This document shows, piece after piece, positions 50,654 to 61,880 of a stretch of 64,000 nucleotides of DNA. Source of the stretch: Prorocentrum cordatum (lineage: Eukaryota > Sar > Dinophyceae > Prorocentrales > Prorocentraceae); NCBI GenBank assembly GCA_963575745.1, contig CAUYUJ010004577.1, positions 1-64,000 on the forward strand. The letters are read 5' to 3'. The notes under the pieces are model-generated. The model was not told where the DNA came from, ran no database searches, and worked only from the letters and a program-made list of their open reading frames with translations. Within the stretch, counting starts at the first letter, position 1; each line of letters begins with the position of its first letter. The translations under genes and the position numbers were made by a program.

Positions 50654-50664
50654 CCTGAACCAAA
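50654..50664 (-). other. Weak DinoSL-like sequence upstream of the EEP gene
   Basis: TTTGGTTCAGG on the minus strand matches 9 of 11 bases of the DinoSL 3' end TTTGGCTCAAG, 64 nt before the ATG. Short enough to be chance. Confidence 0.25.
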
Positions 50665-50819
50665 CACGGTTGTCGCGGAAGGAATATGAAATGTGACCCG
50701 AGACTAACCTAGTGAAAACTCAAAGAAATCAGTGTGTGTGTGACGGTTGTGTCAGGGAATTGAAAGTTGAGATGTGACAAGACGACAAGGACACTGTGTA
50801 TGAGTGTTGCATGATAGTG

Positions 50820-51672
50820 TGAGAACGAGTGTTGCCCAGGAGTGTCGCCCATATATGAAGCTCTGAGAGGTCACAGAGCACAAAGTGTGTAACTGTCGCG
50901 TGGAGTTACTCTGAATGTATCCCGGGATTGCCGTTCCAGACAGCCAGATAACCCGGCGTGTATACCTCTTGTGTGCATTTTTCCAAATGTAGCCTGGGAA
51001 TGGCGTTCTGAGAGGTCTCGGACACGAAGTGTTTGACTCTTGCATGCTGTTATTCCGAATGTGGCCTGGAAATGAGATTCTGGGAAGCCAAAGAGCTCGA
51101 AATGCATTTCTGTTGCATCCCGTTACTCAGAACGTGACCCGGGAATAAAGTTCTGGGGTGTCAAGTACGAAGAATTGTATGACTGTTGCGTCCGGCTATT
51201 CAAAATGTGGCCCGGGAGTGGAGTCCTGGGAACTCGAAGACCAGGAAGTGGCCTACAGTTGGCTCCGGGCATCCAAAATGTGGCCCGGGAATGGAACTCT
51301 GGGAACTCGAAGAGCACGAAGTGTGTGACTGTTGCATCCGGCCCTCCAGAATGTGGCCCGGGAATGGAGTTCTGGGAACTCGAAGAGCACGAAGTGTGTG
51401 ACTGTTGCATCCGGCCCTCCAGAATGTGGCCCGGGAATGGCGTTCTGGGATCTCGAAGAGCACGAAGTGTGTGACTGTTGCATCCGGTTATTCAGAATGA
51501 GCCTGGGAATGGAGTTCTGGGAAGTCGAAGAGCACGAAGTGTGTGACTGTTGGCGAAAAACGAGCCCGGCACCCTGCCGCCCGGCAACTCCCAACACCTG
51601 CCCGGACCCCCCTGTGGAGTGATCTGTGACCTCCTTTTACCCTACTAGAAACCTACCAGTCTTCGATGTTAG
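50820..51672 (-). mobile_element. Composite element, inverted, 73-mers and end only
   Basis: Degenerate 73-bp units from ~50830, clearer from 51190 to 51550 with a variant GTGTGTGACTGTTGCATCCG joining segment, then GGACCCCCCTGTGGAG, CTACTAGAAACC and TACCAGTCTTCGATGTTAGG ending at 51672. Confidence 0.75.
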
Positions 51673-51744
51673 GTAAAAACACGACTGTCGGCATGCTTCG
51701 CAAGAGTTGCTGCTGTGAGATGGGCTGGTGGGGATACGCGAAGC

Positions 51745-52468
51745 GTAAAGAATTCCCAGGCTAATTTTGAATGCCCGGAGCCAACTGTGGGCCGCTTCGT
51801 GTTCTTCGTGTTCCCAGAACACCACTCCTGCACCATATTTTGATTGCCCGGAGCCAATTGTGGGCCACTTCGTCATCTTCGTGCTCCCAGAACACAAGTC
51901 CTGTGCCACATTTTGAATGCCCGAGCTGAGGCAGGCTCAGGCCGAGGCAGGCTGAGGCAAGCCGAGGCTGAGGCTGAGGCTGAGGCACGCCGACGCAGGC
52001 TGAGGCTGAGGCTGAGGCAGGCTGAGGCCGAGGCAGGCTGAGGCTGAGGCTGACGCAGGCTGAGGCCGAGGCAGGCTGAGGCTGAGGCTGAGGCAGGCTG
52101 AGGCTGAGGCCGAGGCAGGCTGAGGCTGAGGCTGAGGCAAGCCGAGGCAGGCTGAGGCTGAGGCTGAAACTGAGGCAGGTTGAGGCATCCGTAGGAATCC
52201 AAAGGAATCCTCAGGAATCCCTAGGAATCCTTAGGAATCCGTAGGCATCCTTAGGAATCCGTAGGCATAGTTAAGCATCCTCAGGAATCCTTAGGAATCC
52301 TTAGGATTCCATTGGATCCTAAGGCCGCTGCCGCTGCGACTGTCATTGCGAATGCGACTGCGACTGCGAGAACAGCAGAATTCTACAACTGGATTCTCAC
52401 CTGAATCTTAAGGGGAATGCTTCCAGATATGCTTATACACATCGCTGTTAGGTTGCTTTGCCTGGATA
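51745..52468 (+). mobile_element. Composite element, left end missing
   Basis: Two and a half 73-bp units (51760-51925), AGGCTG hexamers (51930-52180), GGAATCCTTA repeats (52185-52320), GCGACTGC triplets, and the right end TCGCTGTTAGG at 52442-52452 followed by TTGCTTTGCCTGGATA. Confidence 0.82.
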
Positions 52469-52491
52469 CTTTCTTTTCTTATAAAACAAAA

Positions 52492-54456
52492 CCTAACAGC
52501 TTGTGCTGATAGGTTTCTACTGGGATCAAAAGAGAGCATCTTGACGCCCCAAGGGGGTCTGGGCGGGAACCCGACGGAACCAGACAAAAGGGTCAGCCCC
52601 AGGAATCCTTAGGAATCCGTATGAATTTTTAGGAATCCTTAGGAATCCATTCCCAGAACATCATTCCCAGGCCACATTTTCAATGCCCGGAGCCAACTGT
52701 AGGCCACTTCGTGTTCTTCGTGTTCCCAGAACACCATTCCCAGGCCACATTTTGAATGCCCGGAGCCAACTGTAGGACACTTCGTGTTCTTCGTCTTCCC
52801 AGAACACCATTCCCAGGCCACACTTTGAATGCCTGGAGCCAACAGTAGGCCACTTCGTGTTCTTCGCCTTCCCAGAACACCACTCCCAGGCCACATTTTG
52901 AATGCCCCGAGCCAGCTATAGGCTACTTCGTGTTCTTCGTGTTCCCAAAACACAATTCCTGTACCATATGTTGATTGCCCGGAGCCACTTCGTGCTCTTC
53001 GTTTTCCAAAAACATAAGTCCTGTGCTATATTTTGAATGCCCGAGCTGAGGCAGGCTGAGGCCGAGGCAGGCTGAGGCCGAGGCATGCTGAGGCCGAGGC
53101 ATGCTGAGGCTGAGGCTAAGGCACGCCGAGGCAGGCTGAGGCTGAGGCTGAGGCAGGCTGAGGCTGAGGCAGGCTGAGGCTGAGGCTGACGCAGGCTGAG
53201 GCCGAGGCGGGCTGAGGCTGAGGCTGAGGCTGAGGCAGGCTGAGACTGAGGCTGAGGCAGGCTGAGGCTGAGGCTGAGGCTGATGCAGGCTGAGGCTGAT
53301 ACAGGCTGAAGCTGAGAGGCTGACGCTGAGGCTGAGGCAGGCTGAGGCTGAGGCTGAGGCTGAGGCCGAGGCAGGCTGAGGCTGAGGCTGAGGCAAGCCG
53401 AGGCAGGCTGAGGCTGAGGCTGAAGCTGAGGCAGGTGAGGAGGCTGAGGCTGGCTGAGGCTGAGGCAAGCTGCGGCTGAGGCAGGCTGAGGCTGAGGCTG
53501 AGGGCTGAGGCCGAGGCAGGCTGAGGCTGAGGCTGAGGCAGGCTGAGGCTGAGGCTGAGGCTGAGGCAGACTGAGGCTGAGGCCGAGGCAGCCGAGGCAG
53601 GCTGAGGCTGAGGCATGCCGAGGCAGGCTGAGGCTGAGGCGAGGCTGAGGCAGGCTGAGGCTGAGGCAGGCTGAGGCTGAGGCCGAGGCAGGCCCAGGCC
53701 GAGACAGGCTGAGGCTGAGACTGAGGCTGAGGATGAGGATGAGGCCGAGGCAGGCCGAAGCTGAGAGCTGAATGGGGGGGGGGAAGGGGGGGGGAGGAGG
53801 GAGGCTGAGGCAGGCTGAGGCCGAGGCAGGCTGAGGCCGAAGCAGGCTGAGGCTGAGGCAAAGCCGAGCAGGCTGAGGCTGAGGCTGAGGCTGAGGCTGA
53901 GGCAGGCTGAGGCTGAGGCAGGCCGAGGCTGAGGCTGACGCAGGCTGAGGCCGAGGCAGGCTGAGGCTGAGGCTGAGGCAGGCTGAGGCTGAGGCCGAGG
54001 CAGGCTGAGGCTGAGGCTGAGGCTGAGGCAAGCCGAGGCAGGCTGAGGCTGAGGCTGAAACTGAGGCAGGCTGAGGCATCCGTAGGAATCCATAGGAATC
54101 CTTAGGAATCCGTGGGCATCCTTAGGAATCCGTAGGCATAGTTAAGCATCCTCAGGAGTCCTTAGGATTCCCTAGGAATCCTTAGAAATCCCCAGGAATC
54201 CCTAGGAATCAGGATTCCTAAGGATTCCTAAGGTTTCGGATGTATTCCTAAGGATGCCTAAGGATGCCTTAGGAATCCCTTGGAATCCTTAGGATTCCAT
54301 TGGATCTTAAGGCCGTTGCCCCTGTGACGGTCGTTGCGAATGCGACTGCAACTGCGAGAACAGCAGAATTCTACAACTGGATTATCACCTGAATATTAAA
54401 AGGAATGCTTCCAGATATGCTTACACCCATCGCTGTTAGGTTGCTTTGCCGGGATA
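52492..54456 (+). mobile_element. Complete composite repeat element (~1.95 kb)
   Basis: Starts CCTAACAGCTTGTGCTGATA 39 bp after the preceding element's TCGCTGTTAGG, and ends TCGCTGTTAGG at 54430-54440 plus TTGCTTTGCCGGGATA. Order inside: CATCTTGACGCCCCAAGGGG, 73-bp units (52640-53040), AGGCTG hexamers with a poly-G interruption at ~53775 (53045-54075), GGAATCCTTA repeats (54080-54300), GCGACTGC triplets, GGAATGCTTCCAGATATGC. No protein. Confidence 0.88.
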
Positions 54457-54459
54457 TGT

Positions 54460-54518
54460 GTGTTCCTTCTCTCTCTACCTCTCTCTCTCTCTCCCTCCCT
54501 CCCTCCCTCTCTTTCTTT

Positions 54519-54554
<36 letters not shown>

Positions 54555-54600
54555 TCTCTCTCTCTCTTTCTCCCCCTGCCCTTTTTCTTTCTCATCTTGC
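54460..54600 (+). repeat. CT microsatellite
   Basis: (CT)n with CCCT and T6 interruptions directly after the element. Confidence 0.9.
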
Positions 54601-54649
54601 TCCTCATCGGGGGCGGGCGCGAGCGCGCGGGCGGGGGCGGCGCCTGCCC

Positions 54650-55468
54650 TCCCAAGCTAAGTTTCTTATAAGTATTTCATAAAGTTCGCCTACGAAACTT
54701 AACACATGGCCAGATAAGTAACTTAGCAGTAACTCAGTATATAGCATTAATGTGACTTGCGATACTTATACCTAGGGCCTAAGTAGCACAAGTACCACAA
54801 GCCTCTAAGTAGTTCAGTCGAAGGGAAGCCCCTTCCGTTTCATCCCTTCCCCGCTGGGGGGAGGGGGGCCCCCCGCCGCGGGGAGGCGGGGGCCAGTGGC
54901 CTCCCGGGGGAGGTCCCGGAAAGGTCGTGGGAGGGTTCCGGGGCAGATGCGACTCCTCGGGCGGTTCGGCGGCAAAGACAAGCGTCGTTGATCCCTTCCC
55001 CGCCGGGGAGGGGGGGCCCGGGGGTGGCCTCCCAGGGGCGTCCCGGAGTAGATGCGATTCCTCCTCGGGCGGTTTGACCGCCAAGAAAGGCGTTGTAGTG
55101 AAGTCGAAGGGAAGCTCCTTACCTTGCGGATGTTCGGCGGTTTTCGACGGGCGCTCGGATGTGCTTGATTTCGCCGTTCTGACGGGACCTCCAAGATGAC
55201 CCCATCACGAGCGCAGAAACCCCATAGACGCATAGGACCCCAGAAACCTCGAAGACGCCTAAAGTGGCAAGGAAGCACGAAGACGGTTCGGAGACACCCC
55301 GAAGGCTCGCTTCCTATGTTGTTTCTGGGGACGTCCGCCACTCCCGTTGCCCTCCATCTCCTGACCCTCCTTTTCCTCTTTCGGCCACGGACGCGCTGCC
55401 TGAAAAACAGTTGGTCGTCCATCGTCGTCGTGAGCGTCGTAGTTGTCATCGTCGTCGTCGCGGCCGCG

Positions 55469-55501
<33 letters not shown>

Positions 55502-55580
55502 CCCCATCCGCCTTTCGCAGGGACCACTCCGGACAAGAGTATGTGTGCACCCTCACCCTTGTTTTCCTCAACCTCGTGAG
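54650..55580. other. Spacer: AT-richer stretch, then GGGGAGG/CCTCGGGCGG repeats
   Basis: 54650-54830 is comparatively AT-rich (ACTTAGCAGTAACTCAGTAT). 54840-55080 has two copies of a ~125-bp unit with CCCTTCCCCGCYGGGGRGGG and CGGGCGGTTYGRCSGCNAAG. 55430-55500 is (GTC)n. No gene I would defend. Confidence 0.5.
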
Positions 55581-55589
55581 CCCCCCCAT

Positions 55590-55840
55590 GCTCGCCCTTC
55601 TCCTCCTCCTCCTCCTCCTCCTCCTCCTCCTCCTCCTCCTCCTCCTCCTCCTCCTGCGCCTCCTACTCCCACTCCTCCTCGGCCTCGGGCTCCTCCTCTT
55701 CATCCCCTTCCTCTCCCCCTTCATTACCATCATCCTCGCGTTCCTACTCCTCCTCCGAGCTCACCTGCCGCTGGCTTTACACGCGCGCCCCCAACCGCAA
55801 CGACGTCATCATCGCCATCATCATCGACGTCATCCGCGTC

Positions 55841-55898
<58 letters not shown>

Positions 55899-55942
55899 GC
55901 ATCAGCATCAGCATCAGCATCAGCATCATCATCATCATCATC

Positions 55943-55980
<38 letters not shown>

Positions 55981-56230
55981 CCTTGCCATTACTTTCCTCC
56001 TCCGTCTCCTGCTGCTCATGTTCGCCACGCTCTACCCGCAGCTGCCCCTCCTCCTTGTCAGCCGTCCTTCTCCTGCAACTATGTCCCTGCTCGCCTCGCT
56101 CCCCCCCTGCTCTCCCCCCCTCCTCGTCTTCCCCCCCGCCCCGCCCCTCTCGCCCCCTCTCGTCCTCCTCCTCCCCCCATCGCACCTGTTCCTCCTTTTC
56201 CTCGCCCCTCCAGCCCCCTAGCCCCTAGCG
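55590..56230 (+). repeat. CTC, CAT, CAGCAT and AAC microsatellites
   Basis: (CTC)n 55595-55680, (CAT)n 55840-55890, (CAGCAT)n 55893-55925, (CAT)n again, (AAC)n 55942-55980, then C-rich sequence to 56230. Confidence 0.92.
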
Positions 56231-56394
56231 TCCTCCGCCACCTGCTCCTCAACATCCTCGTCGTCCTCGTCATCGCCGTCTTCAGGGTCGGCGGCGCCGG
56301 CCGCAAGGCCTTCGCAATGCAAAGGGGGTTGACCCAACGGGCGTAGGAGTCGACTTCGAAACCGCTTCCGAAATCCGTGCTGGGCGCCCCCAGT

Positions 56395-56740
56395 GCACCC
56401 CCTTTCGTCCTCCGGGATCAAACTCCGCCGAGACGGGGCCCTCCGCGACCAGCTGCACGTCCAACGCTTCATGAGCCCCGAACGTCTCGACCAGAGGCCC
56501 AAGCTGTACCACCTCGCGCGCAGGATGCTCGACCCGAGGATAAAGATGGGCCGCCGCAAGAGCGCCGCCAGCACCGTGGACTCCGCTACTACCAGCGGGA
56601 AGATCACTACGGACAGAACGAAACTTTTGCCGAACAACGTCAGGAACGCCGCCGAGGTCGCCCTCTACCGCGCGCGAGAAGCCGTCACCCACGAAACCCG
56701 CGGAGCTGAAGACGAAACTCCCGCATGTGCATCGCATCGC
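56395..56740 (+). CDS. Possible small protein or exon
   Basis: The plus-strand frame 56393-56743 gives GIKLRRDGALRDQLHVQRFMSPERLDQRPKLYHLARRMLD and SATTSGKITTDRTKLLPNNV then AAEVALYRAREAVTHETRG, a plausible soluble helical protein. The minus strand is also open here (319 aa), so strand is uncertain, but the plus reading has the more natural composition. No family recognised. Confidence 0.3.
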
Positions 56741-56744
56741 TGAG

Positions 56745-58300
56745 GGCGGATGCACCCAAGCACTGTTGCCTGGCTGCTCGGCCGTCGACCTCCAGCCCGA
56801 CCTGGGATCAGCAGCGACCCAGGCGATGCCGCTGGCAGATGCCGAAGCGAACCACCCAAGCAGCATCCTCTTGGAATGCCAAGCGGCGTTGCGGCGCCGT
56901 CTCATGTTCACGGGGGCGCGCAGCCCGCAAGCCAACCGCCGAAGCGCAGGCCGAGAAGCGAGCTCGCGATCTTGCCAGGGGCCAGGACAAACGCCAGCGT
57001 CGGCAGAGCGCACAGCAGCCTCCACCGCCGTATGCCGCCGCCGCCGCGCGGCACGGCGCGACGTTGTCTGGCCGATGGAATCGATGTCAGCTTGACGCTG
57101 AACCGTAGGCCACCACGCTTTCGGGCCGCCATCTCCACCTCGGCGCCTCGCCCACCGCCGCTGCCAGGACAGGCCGACCGAGCTGGCTTGAGCAATTAGG
57201 GGGGTCGGCCGTTGGTGAACGGTTTGCGCCAAAATGGCCACGGAGAGAAAGCGAAGGGAGGGGGGGGGGGCAGAAAAGGGGGGGGGGGGGGGGCAGCCTC
57301 AGGAGATCACCCGAAGGGGTGTCCCTGGAGGCCTCCAGGGCCCTCCGAAAGAGCAGAAACATGTAAAGGGAAAAAGGGTTGAGTGGCAACTTTCTTTGCT
57401 AAGCTTGTCCACCAACAACTCATGCTTTGACGCCCGCTTCACGTTGCCGCAACTGGCTAACTCGCGCGGGCCCATGGGCGGCGCGCAGCAAATAACACTC
57501 ATAATGAACTCCCCAATCGCATCCAGAAACAAGCCGCGGTGCCTATGCTTCCTCAGATGGCCCCCCCAGATGTAAACCCTTTGTCGCTCGCACAGGCAAC
57601 CGCGAGGGGCAGAGGCGGGAAGGGAACAAAGGCCCAATGTGACTAAAGGAGGAACGAAGGGATGGGCAGGGGCAGGAGGGGCGGGGAACTCCCCAAATAA
57701 ATCGGCAGCGCTGCTCCCCGGACTTCCCCAGGGGCGCGCCCCCCTGAGATCCGACGACGCGAAACAATGAAACACATGACAAATCACGACCAAAACCCCG
57801 GGACCATTTCTTGCGCCAGCTTTCGAATTGGATCGATATGCGAGGGACCTGCGGTCAAAAACCGCGCCCAAACGCCTTGCTCGAACAAGATGGAGACGCC
57901 GGGGTCTCAGAGTCCGACCGAGAGTCCGCGGCGAAAGGAGCCGCGGCGACGAGGCCCCCCAAAGGCCCGCCCCACGCACCGAAATCCCTGGAAACCGGAA
58001 GCGGCGCACAAACAGCACGAGCACGAACGCGAGCACATGAGTTCTCGGAGCTCCCGCGCCGACCTCTCTCTGGTCGGCGCTGGGCCCCGCCGCCTTTCCG
58101 GCGAAACGCGCCAGAAGGCAATGCCAAACCGCCCGGGGGGGTCCAGCGCCGACCCGAGATGTCCGCGCGGACCTCTGAGACGCTGCGGCGAGGGCGTTGG
58201 GTGCGCGCTGACTTTTGCAGACGTTGGCGGCCCGTTCGCCCACTGGCATGTCGTCAGGCTCCGCCCTCCTCTGCAAGGATCTGGCTGTGCCGCGGCGACG
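56745..58300. other. GC-rich stretch without a defensible gene
   Basis: Overlapping open frames on both strands reflect few stop codons at high GC. A poly-G run (~57255-57293) and unique sequence follow. I see no conserved motif. Confidence 0.4.
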
Positions 58301-58870
58301 ACCGACGCCCCCTCCTGGCCCCGGCATCCGCGCCCACGGCAGCTCAATTCTTGGGCCCCCCGACCCCGCGATTCCTCGCCCAAAAACGCCCGATCCCCCC
58401 CCCCCCCCCTGGCCCCGGCATCCGCGCCCGCGGCAGCTCTGTTCTTGGGGCCCCCGATCCCACGATGTCTTCTCCAAAAACGAATGACGCCCCCCTCCTT
58501 GTCCCGGCGTCCGCGCCCACGGCAGCTCGGTTCCGCGGGCCCCCCACCCCGCGATTTTTCCACCAAAAACGACAGACACCCCCCTCCTGGCCCCGGCATC
58601 AGCACCCACGGCGGCTCTGTTCTTGGGACCCCCGACCCCGCGACCTCTCCCCCAAAAACGACCGACCCCCCCCCCCTGGCCCCAGCATCCGTGCCAACGG
58701 CAGCTTTGTTCTTGGCACCCGTACCTGCGGCAGCTCTGTGCTTAGGACCACCCAGCCCGCAATTGCCGCCCGAAACCGAACGGTGCCGCCCTCCTGGCCC
58801 CCCACCTCGCCCCGGCACCCCCCCCTACGGCAGCCCCGGTCTTGGGGCTACCCAGCCCGCCATTTCTCGC
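58300..58870 (+). repeat. ~90-bp tandem repeat
   Basis: About six units with TGGCCCCGGCATCCGCGCCC, ACGGCAGCTCTGTTCTTGGG, CCCCCGACCCCGCGATTTCT and CCCAAAAACGACCGACCCCC. Unit starts near 58317, 58411, 58500, 58590 and 58678. Confidence 0.85.
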
Positions 58871-58906
58871 CCGAACCCTGCGCGCCAGCGCCCCGACGAA
58901 GGCGGT

Positions 58907-59977
58907 CTACGTAGTCTTGCGTTTTTTTCGCCACGCACTCCCAACTCCGCTCGGCGACTTCTTTCCTTTTCCGCTCCTCATCATCGAACACTTGTCGCAC
59001 CTCTGCTTCCCATCAGACTTTTTCGTCGCCCGCTTGGCCAACCAGCTGCTGAATTCGCTGTCCCGAAGGCGCCCTTGCAAGCAATGCATTTCCAACGCCC
59101 CCGCTGTAGCTTTGCGCCAGCGACGCAGCGCTTGCGCCGTGGTCTCGATCGGCCGCGCCATCCCACATCCATGTCGAAAACCAGTCACGCCGCTGCGCCG
59201 CCTCGCGCGCAACGCAGGCCTTGCCGCCCTTCCTCGCCGCAGCGCCCCGCTGTGCAGCCGCAGCGTCAAAACACTGGGTGCAAGCAATCGACGCTGCCGA
59301 AGCGCGTTCCAACATGTGAGCGGACAACTCGGCCTTACCCTTCGACTCCCCACATTGTGAGCATACCGCCCGCCTTGCTTCTTCAGCGCGCGCCTTCTCC
59401 TCCTCTCTCGCTGCACCTTCTTACAGGTCTTGCATGTGGGTTCGTCGATGCTCTGCTCCGCTCTGGCATGCTCCATCGGTAACTTCTGCTGGCCGCAGCG
59501 CGAACACTTCAGGTGCCTCTTCAGCCCCTCGCAGTCCAGGCACGCTCCCCCCTTGCATCGGGCGTTCCCTGCCTTGCCCCACTGATACGCCACGAAAGCT
59601 TGCTCGTACTTGCGACCCTCGCATACATGGCACTTCCGCCTCTCGGGACAGTCCACGCAGCGCCGTGACGCGAGCTTTGAGGAGTCGTGCTGGGATGAGT
59701 GGGAAGCAACCTGGCCCTTCCAGAGACCGCGATCCATGCGCTGCCACGGCGCCCCCACGCTCTTCTTGTCTTCTACGCACAGGGTACACACGCGCAGGCC
59801 GTCCTCTCGACTCCATCGGCGCAGGCCATACTGGCTATTGCACTTCACTGCGGAGCACAGCGCGCACCGCCCCGAAGGTATAAACTCTTTCTCGATGGCG
59901 CCCCAGTCCAAGACGTCTCCACGCAACGATTGCAAGAGTAACGCGGGGCCCACCCTGGGTGCACGGCGCGCGATCAA
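58907..59977 (-). CDS. Cys-rich putative zinc-binding protein
   Basis: The frame has at least six CxxC units: RCALCSAVKC, RVCTLCVEDK, RRCVDCPERRKCHVCEGRKY, CKGGACLDCEGLKRHLKCSRCG, CKTCKKVQRERRRRR and RCDKCSM near the end. EQAFVAYQWGKAGNARC and FSSWLAKRATKKSDGKQRC resemble Stc1-type zinc modules common in dinoflagellates. Between ~59335 and ~59070 the meaning moves to another frame (ACTQCFDAAAAQRG; RWKCIACKGAFG), so this copy is frame-broken or has an intron there. The first codon offered is TTG, so the real start is unknown. Likely nucleic-acid or protein binding. Confidence 0.5.
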   Translation of the reverse strand: MIARRAPRVGPALLLQSLRGDVLDWGAIEKEFIPSGRCALCSAVKCNSQYGLRRWSREDGLRVCTLCVEDKKSVGAPWQRMDRGLWKGQVASHSSQHDSSKLASRRCVDCPERRKCHVCEGRKYEQAFVAYQWGKAGNARCKGGACLDCEGLKRHLKCSRCGQQKLPMEHARAEQSIDEPTCKTCKKVQRERRRRRALKKQGGRYAHNVGSRRVRPSCPLTCWNALRQRRLLAPSVLTLRLHSGALRRGRAARPALRARRRSGVTGFRHGCGMARPIETTAQALRRWRKATAGALEMHCLQGRLRDSEFSSWLAKRATKKSDGKQRCDKCSMMRSGKGKKSPSGVGSAWRKKRKTT

Positions 59978-59989
59978 AGGCTCGGAATA

Positions 59990-60640
59990 TTAACATGTCG
60001 GCGCGCGTCGCACGCGCGTCACGGACAAGCTACAGAGGAGGCACAAGCTCGGACGGCACTCGCCTACACCGCTCAGTAGCGTCGCTGGGGAAGCGCGTTC
60101 GTGCTCGAACGAAGGCCGAGGTGCGCGGGTCCCCGAGGCGCCCCAGCCCACGCTTGAGCACCTTTGGGGAAAATCCAGGGTGCCGATACCGCTGCACCCC
60201 GGACCTCTCATGGGATGCATTCCGACAAGGATTTCGAAGCGAATCCAGCGGTGGCGACGAGGACCTCCCAGGATATCCAACAAGGGAAACACGAGGAAAC
60301 GGTAGCGGCATGGGTACATCTCTCCCTCCGCCGAGTCCGTGGGCCCCCCCCAGGCGCCCGAGGTCCGCGGGCCCCTCCCGCGTCAGTCACGGTCGAGGAG
60401 GAGGAAGAGGAGGAGGAGGAGGAGGACGAGGAGGAGAAGGACCGCTGACCGCAGTCACTGCTACCCACCACGATTCCAACCAACAACAACTCGAAATACC
60501 CCCAAGCGGCCCCCCCATAGGAGCTCGGAAACGCGATGCGATCCGTCAGAACCATGATCATCATATTGTCATGGTTATGTGCATCCGCCACCGTGCCTCT
60601 GGGCACGGGGTGGGCGTGCCCTCAAGTCCTTCCATCATCC
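59990..60640. other. Spacer
   Basis: Short GC-rich open frames and a (GAG)n tract at 60393-60440. No convincing gene. Confidence 0.4.
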
Positions 60641-60759
60641 TCTAAACCTCACCCTTCATTCCTGAGGAATCACTCAGAGACCTGGACCCCGCATCGCGAA
60701 ATCTTCTCCTGGGGCTTCTCGCGGTTTCTCGCGTGACTGTCTCGGAGCAGCGAAGGCCC

Positions 60760-61110
60760 CAAAACGGGCAAACAGGGCCCAGAGAGGCCCACGACGGCCC
60801 CAACACGCCCAAGAATCGCCCCAAGACGCCCTTCATGGCCTCATCATGGCGCAAGAGGCCTCCAAGATGCCCCAAGAGGCCTCGAATATGCCTCCCACGA
60901 GGACCCTGAAAAGGCAACCACCATTGACTTGCCGTCGTTGTTTGAAAAATGTCGGCGTACTCGCGCGTTTCCTTTCCGACGCTCCTAGACGGCCCGAGGC
61001 TCCCAACGCCACCCCAGGATTGGCCGAGATTCCTCCAAGAGGGCCCCAAGAGCCCCAAGAGATACCCAAGAAGCCTGAAGAGGCTCCAAGAGGCCCCCGC
61101 GGGACCCAAC
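60760..61110. repeat. Degenerate GCCCCAAGAGGC-type repeat
   Basis: GAGGCCCACGACGGCCCCAA, CAAGAGGCCTCCAAGATGCC and similar runs are a decayed relative of the 12-bp array at 29.5 kb. Confidence 0.55.
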
Positions 61111-61189
61111 AGCGACCCGACGAGGCTCCAAAACTGCATCCAATTGGCCGCAAAACTGCCCGCAAGGCAACGAAAAAAGGTCCACCAAC

Positions 61190-61880
61190 GCCGGCGCCTA
61201 CGCGGGCATGAATGCCAGCGCCTACACCAGCACCAGCGCCAGCATCGACGCCAGCGCCAACGCCCGCGCCTATGTCGGCACAAGCGCCAGAGCCTACGCC
61301 ACTGTCGACGACAGCACCGACGACAGCACCGACGCCCGCGCCTACGCTGGCATGAATGCCAGCGCCTACACCAGCACCAGCGCCAGCATCGACGCCAGCG
61401 CCAACGCCCGCGCCTATGCCGGCAGAAACGCCAGAGCCTACGCCACCATCGACGACAGCACCGACGACAGCACCAACGCCCGCGCCTACGCTGGCATGAA
61501 TGCCAGCGCCTACACCAGCACCAGCGCCAGCATCGACGCCAGCGCCAACGCCCGCGCCTATGCCGGCACAAACGCCAGAGCCCACGCCACCGTCGACGAC
61601 AGCACCGACGGCAGCACCAACGCCGGCGCCTACGCCGGCATGAACGCCAGCGCCTACGCCACCACCAGCGCCAGCATCGACGCCAGCACCAACGCCCGCG
61701 CCTACGCCGGCACCAACGCCAGAGCCTACGCCACCATCGACGACAGCACCGACGACAGCACCAACGCCGGCGCCTCGGTCGGCATGAACGCCAGTGCCTA
61801 CACCAGCACCAGCGCCAGCATCGACGCCAGCGCCAACGCCCGCGCCTACGACAGCACCAACGCCAGAGCCTACGCCACTG
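61190..61880 (+). repeat. 144-bp tandem repeat
   Basis: CATGAATGCC/CATGAACGCC landmarks at 61207, 61351, 61495, 61639 and 61783 are each 144 apart. Units consist of CCAGCGCC, CCACCATCGACGACAGCACC and AACGCCCGCGCCTACGCCGG. As 144 is divisible by 3, long Ala/Gly/Val (minus) and Thr/Pro/Ala (plus) frames run through; I do not count them as genes. Confidence 0.92.

Noticed and set aside
24405-54075. AGGCTG hexamer arrays as degenerate copies of the AGGCTGAGAAGCACC element
   Set aside because: They share only AGGCTGAG by composition, lack the AAGCACC half and complementary arms, and sit inside composite elements.
61190-61880. Gly/Ala/Val-rich 452-aa minus-strand protein
   Set aside because: It is the translation of the 144-bp repeat; several other frames are equally open.
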